Notes under the pieces: generated by a model
Database searches by the model: none
Seen by the model: only the letters and a program-made list of their open reading frames with translations
What the model was told of the DNA's origin: nothing
Assembly: GCA_949358305.1 (NCBI GenBank)
Contig: OX442315.1
Location: 35,862,427 to 35,926,426, forward strand
Source of the DNA: Strigamia acuminata
Taxonomy: Eukaryota > Arthropoda > Chilopoda > Geophilomorpha > Linotaeniidae
Direction: 5' to 3'
DNA length: 64,000 bases
Translations under genes and position numbers: made by a program
In this document: positions 54,901 through 64,000 of the stretch, piece by piece
Layout of the letters: each line of letters opens with the position of its first letter
Position numbering within the stretch: position 1 is the stretch's first letter

Positions 54901-57900
54901 AAAACTCTCCAGTTTTGGAGGGAAACGAAAATTTTTTTACGACTCAGTTGTCATTGACGGCCAAGAAGTACTTTTTTCCTTTTATTTAAAACGGAAAAAT
55001 TTGTGTTAATATATTGATTTTTAATAGTTCAGTTGTGGCGACTGCGTGTTAGTACATGCAGATGACTTCTCGAACGCACCAGTATTTCCGGCACGAATCA
55101 TAAACATGTGGGATAGTGTCTTTTCAAAAAAATTAAAATTTTTTCATGCTCATTTGTTCACGTAAATAATCATTTAATGTTCGTTAAAAATTAACTTTTT
55201 AAATTTGCTTTTATTAAAATGTTTAGATGTGGTGCTAACACTGTTCTAGGCGACGTCGCGAGTGAAGATGAGATCTTTATCGTCGATCAGTGCGAGAATT
55301 TTCCACTGACACAAATCAAATGCAAATGCGAAGTACAAAACTGTTGAAAAACTCACGCCGCGCGATTATATTGGCGTAAATTCTATTTTCAGATCGAATT
55401 TAAACACGTACCTGCCAATTGGAGTTCGCTAGGAGGACAAGAAGTCGATGTACAAAGCAAAACTGTAAATAAATTTATTTATGGCAAATTATACGAACCT
55501 TTAAGTGGAAGGTTCGAAGATCCACCGAAGGAATATACAGATTATTATGCAGATGGGAAAGAAATTGGTTATTGCGACTGTTGTCATCGATCAAAGACAA
55601 TTGCTGAGGTGAAATTAAATTATTTTTTTTAATTTTTAAATTTATTTAAATTTTTTTTTTTTTAAATAGCAAAATGAAGTACAACTGAGTGCGAAATTCG
55701 GAGGTGGTGGTGGAGAAGATGATTACGAATTTGTTAAATGGAGAAACGAAGAATATAAAACGGGAGGTTTTGTATTAATTCAACCGGATGCTTTTGAATT
55801 CAATCGAAAACAAATTCCAGAAGTGAAAAATAAAACGATTGAAGAGGTTTTTGAAATTTCTTTTATGAAAATCGATTAAAAACCAAAATAAAAATTGAAA
55901 ATAATATTTTTTTTAGGTGGATGAAGATATTTATCCGGAATATTATAGAAAATCACGGCCGAGAGACATGGAATTTCCCGATCCGTATAAAATTGGGTTC
56001 ATTGTACGCATCTATTGCTCCTCTTACGACGCGAATGATATTCAGGACAGACCCGAAGCAGTTAAGCTACAAATCCAAAAGATGTATCGCCCGGAAAATA
56101 CTCATTTGGGAATTACCGCGAGTTATCATTCAGATTTACACAAATTATATTGGAGCGAAGAAGGTAGATTAAACCACAAAATCATTGTTTAAAGTGCTAA
56201 ACTCGGATTAAAATTATTCTAGGCGCCATTATCAATTTAACTCAAGTCCAAGGTCGATGTTTTGTTAACTATTGCGAAGATACTTCAAAATCCCAACTGT
56301 ATTGGGACGCGGGAGCAAACCATTTCTACTTTCACGACGTTAGAAATAATTATTCCGATTTAAATTGAAAGTTTCGTTATAAAATGGTTAATTTTTAGGC
56401 CTACGATGCGGAAAAAGGTGTATTTACTCACCCACCGAAGAATATTTGTTTGTTATTGAACAAGTTAGACATTTCTCGGACAAACGAGAATGTTTTGACA
56501 CCATTACGAGCAATGGACGTCTTCGCTGGCTGTGGAGGTTAAAAAATAAATTCAATTTTACTTAGAAATAAATAAATAAATTGTTTTGTAGGATTATCCG
56601 AAGGACTGCACCAAGCAGGGTTTTCGAGAACAGATTGGGCGGTTGAATACGACGAACCTGCAGCCACTGCTTTCAAGTCAAATAATCCAGACTGCCACGT
56701 TTTTATCGATAATTGCAACGAATTACTGCAATTGATGATCGACGTGCGAGATAAATTCGTTATTATTAATTTTGTTTTATTAATTCATTAAATTTTGAAC
56801 AGGGAAAGATGACCAACAGCAAGGGACAGATTTTACCGACCAAAGGCGACGTGGAAGTCCTGTGCGGCGGTCCGCCGTGCCAAGGTTTCAGCCGTTTGAA
56901 CCGAAACACGAAAAGCATTTCGGCGCGTAATAACAACTCGTTGATCGCGACTTATCTCAGTTATTGCGATTTTTTTCGGCCCAGATTTTTCCTGCTGGAA
57001 AATATCCGAAATTTTTCAACTTTCGAAGAGAGTTTGCACGTCCGAAGGGCATTCAAATGTCTACTGGATATGGGTTACCAGATCACTTTTGGGTTGCTTC
57101 AAGCGGGGAGTTTCGCTGTGCCGCAAAAACGAAACAGGTTTAAACAAAAGAAGCAAATAAAATATATATTTTTTAAAATTAATTGTTTTAATTTGTTTTT
57201 AGATTTTTTATCATCGCTGCAGCTCCGGGAGAGGTGCTACCGAATTTTCCAGAGCCCTTAACTGTTACTAGAAGTTTATTACCCGTGGTTGTCATCAATT
57301 CGAAGAGATACGTTGGAAGTACGCGAAATAAGGAATCGGCGCCGTATCGACATTTGACGACACGGGATGCAATTGCGGATTTGCCACCGATTCAATCGGG
57401 GGCGAGCAAGCAAGTTCTGCCGTATTTACCTAAGATCCAATCCCATTATCAAAAAATGGTAATTTTATTCAGTTGTTTTGGGAATTGGAAATTACTAATT
57501 ATTTTATTTTTGGGTGTGGTTAGGTTGGTTTAACACGGGGGTGCCTGGTTTATTGTTATTTGTTTGGTGTTTGTGAGTTTTTATCATTCTGTTTAGACAT
57601 TTCAACAGATTTGAGGAATTTTTGACGGATTTTTAAGAACGTTGAACAATTTTTGATGGATTTTTAGGAATTTTAAGCCGTTATTGCTAAATTTTAAACA
57701 ATTTTGGGCAATTTTTGACAAATGGATGCAAATTTAAGAAAAGAAGCAATTTTTCAACGATATTTTCACACCATTTCATCTTAGCTTAGCCAATAAAAAT
57801 GAAATGAAATGATAATAATTCTAATGATAATAATATGCAACATTTCAGTTACACGGCCGCCATAAGAAACCCGTAATCTACGAACACATTTGCCAAAACT

Positions 57901-59065
57901 TCAGCTTGTTAATGCAAGCACGTATCGCGCTAGTACCGTGCAAGCCACATGCAGACTGGCGCGACTTACCAAACATCGAACTCGAGTTAGAAGACGGTAC
58001 CATCACCAATAAATTGTAAGTCCAAAATAGATTTCACATCCGAAACAAATAGATTTTTATTTTTTAACCACATTCCCTTCAACCTAGGGATTATTGGTAC
58101 AACGACTCCAAACACGGCTACAACCGCGGCGTTTGCCCATGCGCAGAACGACCGGCGAACAAGTCAACCAAGTGCAATAAGTTGCTAAGACCAACAAAAC
58201 CCAACACGCTCATCCCATTTCATTTGGCACACTCGGCTAACCAGAATACGAATTGGCCCGGATTGTACGCGCGTTTATCGTACGACGAGCAATTCCATAC
58301 GACCGTAACGTGTCCGTCGCCGGGATCTTCACCCGTGAGCCGAAACACGTTTGGGTTTTATTTGCTTTATTTATTTATTTGTGTATTTTATTTGTTTTCT
58401 AGGGATATACGATTCATCCCGAGCAGGATCGTATTATTAGCGTACGTGAATGCGCGCGATCACAAGGATTTCCCGACAGTTTTAAGTTTTTTGGAACCGC
58501 TGTAGAGAAACACAAACAGGTGATATGATAACCGTTAAGATATCTGCGGTATCAGGTGCATTCAAAGTGAAATTGAGACTGCTCATTTTGTCTCGATTGT
58601 GGTTATTTAGATAGGCGAAGCTAGAGCCAGCCAGCTATATAAATTTCTGCTTTCTTATCCATTTTTCTGGGTACATTTTTGTGTTAATAATATTTTTACA
58701 CGTAAATTTTTGCACGTAAAAATGTCAAATTGATGTCTGAAACAATATTTTTGGACGAAAAATGGTCCATTTTGGGTCGAAACAGCAGTTTTAGATGTAA
58801 AAAGTCAATTTTGTATCAAAAATTCAAGGTTTTTACGCCTAAAACCTTTAATTTTTGTGCCAAAAAGGTAAATTATTGATATAAAGTTGTTAAATTTAAT
58901 AACCGAATTAAAAGAATTGGTTTGACTTTGAACACACCTGGTAATTCCAATGTAAAATTTATAATTCTGAAACTCTTTATCTAGATCGGAAATGCCGTCC
59001 CACCTCCCTTAGCCCGAGCAATAGCAACAGAAATGAAAAAATCCTATTTACAAAACCACACCTAG
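51907..59065 (+). CDS. DNMT1: DNMT1, maintenance DNA methyltransferase
   Basis: Twenty-four exons: 51907-51956, 52037-52057, 52142-52234, 52314-52427, 52852-52938, 53375-53483, 53543-53989, 54055-54236, 54617-54743, 54803-54967, 55028-55161, 55227-55332, 55393-55608, 55670-55846, 55917-56163, 56223-56338, 56399-56537, 56592-56743, 56803-57137, 57203-57458, 57849-58015, 58088-58334, 58403-58519 and 58985-59065; 1294 aa. In-frame TAA TAA precede the ATG. Domains: variable N-terminus (1-121), RFTS (about 122-368; [23 protein letters not shown]), BAH1 (about 410-617), BAH2 (about 677-807; YRPENTH), methylase (about 820-1294). Catalytic motifs are complete: [21 protein letters not shown] (Cys about 920), [13 protein letters not shown] and [12 protein letters not shown]. 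No CXXC zinc finger, DMAP1-binding domain or PIP box is seen. Confidence 0.97.
52990..53270. repeat. 21-bp tandem repeat in DNMT1 intron 5
   Basis: Units of atgaaatttttcgagcgaag t degrade rightwards into gagtgaaatgtgtaattttt and T-rich variants. The minus strand keeps a false frame of repeated [14 protein letters not shown]. Same period as the RICTOR arrays. Confidence 0.9.
54290..54480. repeat. short tandem repeat in DNMT1 intron 8
   Basis: Units of about 12 bp, tcaaaatttatc and variants, lie between the RFTS exon and exon 9. The open frame of exon 8 runs into it only when unspliced. Confidence 0.8.
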
Positions 59066-59562
59066 ACAGAAATTCAAAGTTATTTATCTCAATGTAGAAT
59101 TTATACTCCGAACAAGGCCACATAAATGTTTTTGAATATTTGTTTATTGCTTGGTGAAAATCAATTACTATTTTATACCATCAATCAATTTCCAATCACT
59201 TTCCACACAAAAACGTGCTATTTGTAAAAATCCGTCATTTTTTTCAATACTAAGCTTTCACCGAATCGCATTCGCCATTACGCGGATTTTAAGATTTTAT
59301 TTTACACTTAAATTCTCCAGAACTAAAAAAATAAATTAATTCCTTAATAATTAATTAAATCACGCAACAAATCCAACAATTTAACAAACGAGGCAATTTT
59401 TTTTTTTTTACCGGTTATTTATACGCCCAAAATTGCACTATATATAAAACATTTTTCTTGTAACGTAAATAGAATAGATTTAAATTTACAGTTGAAAAGT
59501 ATTTAATTTTTTTTGTTGACTCAAGCGGTGTCGACTCTCGAGTATTTAAAATGTTGAGATCC

Positions 59563-60845
59563 CTAATGACAATGTTCGGTTACATCGACCACGATTGCTT
59601 TTTTCCAGCCGAATATGAAAAAACCGAGACCGGCGCCCAGGACGACGGCCAAGCACAGCCACACGTTGTACGTCATGAAGATAAGCATGAGGAAATAGCT
59701 GAGTGTCACTTGAACAATGTGCAGGAATGTCTGGAGGATGTGGGTACATCCGAGCAGTTGAGCCCTAGCAAACACATCGACAAATTTCGTAAACTTCGGT
59801 AAATTCAACAATTTTTTGTTGAATATTCATAATTGAGAAATTTAATGTCAAATTTCTCATTTTTGAATTATTCATCGTTATAACTACCTCCAAGAACCAT
59901 GCGGTTGAGGCATCATTTTTGGTCCATCACCAGCATTGTTTATACAGCTAAAGTTGACAGACGAATAGTGTCTACGAAACAGATATTCCCGAAAATACTT
60001 GAGGCCTTCGTAAAGTGTAGCCATGAGAAATATGATGACCATAGATCCAATAAGGCCTACACACACAAAAAAATCATTAATATTAACATCGCACTAAACA
60101 GAAACCATCAAAATTAAGTACGGCTGTAAAGCGGGGCATTCTAGAATATTTATATACCGTATTTTATCGATTTAGAGCCGCGGCTCTTATTCAAAACTGC
60201 CATTTTTGTCAGCAATTACAATTTTGGTTTTTCGTTGGTTACATTTGTTTAACGTCATGAGCTAAGCGTACGTTCATCGTTCGTGAGGTTAAATACGGAA
60301 ACAATACCGTACTTTTGCAAAAATACGGTATTCTTGTTGTCTTAGCTGCGGCTACTATTCAAGGGCGACTCTTAATCAGTAAAATACGGTAATCATGACA
60401 TCAATTCTTCTCAAAATCAGTTTTGAATCAGTTTCGGCTTTTCTTCGTGAAAAACTGACCGAAATGCAAATTTTGAAATATCGCCGATACAGATTAACTT
60501 CCTAGAGGTTCCCAATAAGAGTTATGTAGTTATTTACCTCCAACGGAGCTTATTGTCCAACTTTCGAACAAGATAACTTCGTCGACTCCTGTGTGAAAGT
60601 ACATCTGAAACAGATTGAAAATGCATGAAGCCCGCAAATAAATAAATCATTTTTTGTTCACAAATTCTACGGACTTTCATCATATGCCCCATTAGGCCAT
60701 GCGCCGAGTGATCCATACTCCCGTGATCTGTCCCGTTAACGCTATCACCTGGCATCACGTGATCGCCATGGCCATGGTGGTCGTGGTCACCCATGGAACT
60801 CGCCGTAGTAACAACATGGTGGTGAGCATGATCTGCATCGGACAT
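59563..60845 (-). CDS. high-affinity copper transporter, CTR1/SLC31 family
   Basis: It forms a homotrimeric pore importing Cu(I) at the plasma membrane. Exons on minus: 60845-60675, 60604-60538, 60056-59888 and 59764-59563; 202 aa. The extracellular start is rich in His and Met ([33 protein letters not shown]), the usual copper-collecting region. Three membrane segments follow: [20 protein letters not shown] with the [16 protein letters not shown] loop; [20 protein letters not shown] with the MTYN motif carrying on from the essential MxxxM-type helix; and [19 protein letters not shown]. The C-terminus EHCH is the HCH copper-release motif. Arthropods have several paralogues, so CTR1A versus CTR1B is not assigned. 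Intron 2 contains a MITE (60156-60390). Divergent from CLCC1, 1.7 kb away. Confidence 0.96.
60156..60390. mobile_element. MITE family M, copy 3
   Basis: A 235-bp copy inside intron 2 of the copper transporter gene. The ends accgtattttatcgatttag and cttaatcagtaaaatacggt are inverted. Same orientation and internal words as copies 1 and 2, with more changes. Confidence 0.9.
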
Positions 60846-62558
60846 TATGCTTTGCTTTTACCTTCAAAGAAAAAAAATCAAGTTCAGAATAGTACAACAA
60901 CAAACAGCAACTGGTGAGTGAACATGAACAACAACTTTTCATATCTAATCTTTGTTTATCAATTGAAATGTCTCCAAATATATTTTTTTTTATTTCTATT
61001 TCTGATTTTTACATAAAATTATTTTTTTTTCTTCAGCTGTTTGAACGCTTTTCATTTTCAGAGTTCCAATTACAATTTATTTTTCCTGTTAATCAAATTT
61101 CTCTTAATTAATAACAAGTATTCAATCAAAGTTTGAAGTTCGGTGAAGGAAAAACACGAATTTATAAATAATTATTAACCATGTTGCAATAAAGAATTTT
61201 TTTTTCCAACATATCCGAAAAATTGTCGATTTTGCGAATTTACGAGTCATCAAAATACTAATTGTATGAATAACAAATAAATGACGTTACTTATGGCTCG
61301 TCCAATTTTTTTCAGACGTCTAAACCGCCGATAAACATTTTCTACGCTTTAACGTAAAAAAAAAACTGGGGTTCCCTAGGCTACCTGTAACACGGCGTGT
61401 GTATTTATTGAATATGAAGTCAAACCAATTCTAAATTGAAATTCCTTTATATAATCCATAATATGCAATAAAGGCTAACCATCGGGTCAAGGCCTTTCAA
61501 ATGCCATTTAAATTTTGATCAATAAAGTAAAAAAACCTTAATTTGTTAAAAAAATTAACCCAAACATACGATTTTTATTTATTTTTAATTTGCTTGAAAT
61601 AAAAAAATAAAAACCAGTTGGGTGCACTGATCTAATTCCAGTAATCTAATCAAAAAATACACAATTCTCATAATTCATAGCTCAAAACCCCAAATAAATA
61701 CCTCAACTTCCTGTCAACTCAACTCTTGAATACAATTTAAGAAAAACCGTATAAAATATGGGAAATTACATAAAATTGTAATTTTGTTCTGGAACTCAAT
61801 ATAAATGACTTTTTTCCTGTTAAAAAATGAGAATTGCAGGCATCAAGTTCCACGAGGACATTTGATCACCTGTTATTTGAGCTGTCAAATATTTGACAGT
61901 TCGTTAGATTCATTCAATACTTTCATAGAAAGAAAAATATATTTTGCTATTGATTAAAATATCTCTCCATATTCGTTATTAATAATGCATGTTGCATGCT
62001 TGTTTTTCTGATATACTTCCCTGCAACAATTGTTTGTGTGTTACCTGATTCGTTTTTGGATTTTGATGAATTCGAGGTGTAGAATTAAAGCATAAATTCG
62101 GTTGTTTGATATCGCACTCACTTCGGGTCTAGATATGTGTTCAACGAGGATATTTCCCGACTTGCCTTGTGCGTGATGTCCGATGTCGTCAGCTGAGTAA
62201 GACACATGAATTGGGTTTAACGATTTGTCGCTAGGTGATATTAGGATTGTGACGCCAGCTAGTGGCTGTCCGATTCTAATTTCTATAAGTTGTCATTAAT
62301 CGAAATTAAAAATTGAATTAAACTGAAAAATTATAAAAACAAACTGAAAAAATAAAACAAATTGTTGTAAAAAGAAAAATTTTAAATTTCTAAACAAAAT
62401 CGTCTAGAAGTTGAAATATTCTCATTCGTAATTGGACTGGAAACGGACAATACAGCGGGGGCCGCTGTTAGAAATTAGAATACCGAGAGTGTAATAAAAA
62501 TGAATTTAATTGTGAGTGATTAATGCACTTTTCGGAGGATATTTCGCATTATTCCAGA
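60846..62558. promoter_or_regulatory. divergent intergenic region, SLC31 / CLCC1
   Basis: This 1.7-kb AT-rich spacer must hold promoters for both flanking genes. A perfect 18-base palindrome ctgtcaaatatttgacag occurs at 61882-61899 and could be a dimer binding site. No ORF is convincing. No metal-response element (TGCRCNC) was searched exhaustively. Confidence 0.5.
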
Positions 62559-64000
62559 ATGTGGAAGATTCAGTGTACGTATTAAGATAAAATTACGTGT
62601 TGACAGAATAGTATATTACATAAATGTTTAATTTTTTAAATGATTTTTATTGCAGTTCCGGTGTTTTACTTTCTCTGTTTGGTTTTGCGACTGTGTTGTG
62701 TCCAGTCCGAAGAAGACTTCTCAGATTGGGTAGATCCGTCCGACATGCTCACTTACGACCCAATTACTAAAACAAATAAAAGATTTGACCTCGGAATGGT
62801 GTGTGATTGTAAGCGAAAATATTTATTAATTTTTGAAATATTTGAAATTGTTATTAATTTGTCATTTTTATTTATTAGGTGGTAAAAAAAGCGATGACAC
62901 AGGTTTATCTTCTGAGCGCTGCGATAATGCGATAGAATATCGAAAAAAATACGAAGACTGCGAGAAAAGGAGCAAAACGAGCGAATTGTGCGAATCCGGC
63001 GATAAAAAGTCAGCAGTTGAATCGACTTACATGCAAAGATTTATTGCCATTTTGCTGCAACATTTTAATTCCGAAGTAAAATTGATACCTAAGATTTAGA
63101 AATAAGAAAATGAAATTCCCCTTGCCGCGAATGGAGCCAACTGTTTGCACAAGTGTTGAATTTTTCGAATTTCTAGACACACTTTGGGTCGCAGCGATGC
63201 ATTTATTCAACATTTTCTTCATGTTTTTACAGAGTGCGATGGAAGTACAAAATTATCAAGTGACGGTCAAATTGAATTCGGCGAATAGGAGGAAATTGGA
63301 GGAATTTGTCGAGTCGAAAAAAGTCCATCTGAACGAAATCGATCTGATTCTAACGGAACTTATTGTCGACAGCGAACCCGTGACGGAAAATGGCAGCACT
63401 GTGTGGTTGTCGAGTTTGGACGAGAGAACGAGAATTGTTCGTGTTATTATCCGAATTGTGTTTAGATTGATTTTTAAACATTTTTTAAAATTATTTTGCA
63501 GCTTCTTTTTTGGTTTGCGCTCGCAGTTGCTGGTTTGGTGATGTTGTATTCGTTGATTCGAGTGCCGTATCATTACATTTTTTTTGTATTGTTTTTCGTC
63601 GGTACATTCTGGCATTGGCAGCACATGTATCAAGTAAATTTTATTGCTTTTTGGTTGTTTTCAGTAATTTATTAATTTTATTTTTTAAATTTTAGCAAAC
63701 AATTGCTGAACGCCATGCCGAATTGACGAAAAACCCGGAAATGCCGACTCGTTGTTTGCCGCAACGTATGAGTTGGATTGACGGGTTGAAGGCATGGTGG
63801 TCCGAGGACGTTTGGAAAGGGGAAGATGAGTGTAAAAAATATTTTAAAACATTAATGGTGGATCCAATATGGGATGTCAGTCCTACAATGGTAATAATAA
63901 TGCATTTATATTTATTATTTTTTTTTTTTTGCAACCAAAGAAGCAAAAATTAATATTTTTGCACTTAAAAAATTTTTTTTTGTGTTTAAAAATATATTTT
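62559..64000 (+). CDS. CLCC1: CLCC1-like ER chloride channel, 5' part
   Basis: CLCC1 (MCLC) is a multispanning ER protein with anion-channel activity. Exons 62559-62574, 62656-62808, 62879-63075, 63233-63436, 63502-63633 and 63696-63890 join in phase; the last donor gtaata leads out of the window. The tiny first exon restores a clean signal peptide, MWKIQFPVFYFLCLVLRLCC. Without it, translation could begin at ATG 62640. Matching blocks: DWVDPSDMLTYDP near the start; Cys-rich luminal segment; helix WFALAVAGLVMLYSLI; and the conserved AERHAELTKNPEMPTRCLPQ, WWSEDVWKGEDECKKYF and VDPIW (human KMDWTGSIWEWF, YKDDPCQKYYELLLVNPIW). About 300 residues are present; the pore end and tail are missing. 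Confidence 0.9.

Noticed and set aside
55917..56192. ATG-started ORF at 55921 in another frame of DNMT1 exon 15
   Set aside because: Shadow frame; the phase-0 frame gives the BAH2 domain.
63510..63695. Alternative frame ARSCWFGDVVF at the CLCC1 fifth exon
   Set aside because: The neighbouring frame gives the conserved CLCC1 membrane helix and joins in phase if the preceding donor is placed at 63437.

Overview
The window is animal nuclear DNA, AT-rich and intron-dense, most likely from an arthropod that keeps DNA methylation. The evidence is a set of recognisable metazoan genes with short GT-AG introns: RICTOR, a mitochondrial ATP synthase delta subunit, a C1orf21-like myristoylated protein, EMG1, DNMT1, a CTR1/SLC31 copper transporter and CLCC1. 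An intact DNMT1 argues against flies. The species cannot be named from the sequence alone. Nothing bacterial, no CRISPR array and no convincing tRNA was seen.

Region 1, about 1-27.1 kb, is an accessory mosaic. It holds several copies of roughly 1-kb repeats (called here R1, R2 and R3), inverted-repeat elements, a damaged Tc1-type transposon, and displaced pieces of genes whose intact versions lie further right. The pieces are RICTOR exons 1-4 (three copies of different completeness), the tail of a PPWD1-type cyclophilin, and an inverted fragment of DNMT1. Between them lie minus-strand ORFs of unknown families, including small proteins ending in a hydrophobic tail. A very young 6.5-kb LTR element (16674-23213) has split one member of that family. 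Its two LTRs look identical, it has a tRNA-Pro primer site and a 4-bp target duplication, and its only ORF is about 1600 codons with no visible protease, reverse transcriptase or integrase.

Region 2, 27.2-38.7 kb, carries a stand-alone cyclophilin of PPWD1 type and a complete RICTOR gene (25 coding exons, 1613 aa), both on plus. A three-exon ATP synthase delta gene on minus is convergent with RICTOR. Several RICTOR introns are filled with tandem repeats of about 20-21 or 31 bp.

Region 3, 38.7-46 kb, has no recognised coding exon. It holds MITEs, an inverted-repeat element and two antisense 5S-rRNA-like sequences. It may be a long 5' intron of the C1orf21-like gene.

Region 4, 46-64 kb, is compact and gene-rich: C1orf21-like (+), a truncated EMG1 duplicate, EMG1 (+), DNMT1 (+, 24 exons, 1294 aa, lacking CXXC), the SLC31 copper transporter (-), and the 5' part of CLCC1 (+, running off the end). 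These are housekeeping or signalling genes with no obvious common pathway: mTORC2 signalling, ATP synthesis, rRNA modification, methylation maintenance, copper uptake, and ER/chloride handling. The main story is the contrast between these intact genes and the shattered copies of the same genes in region 1.
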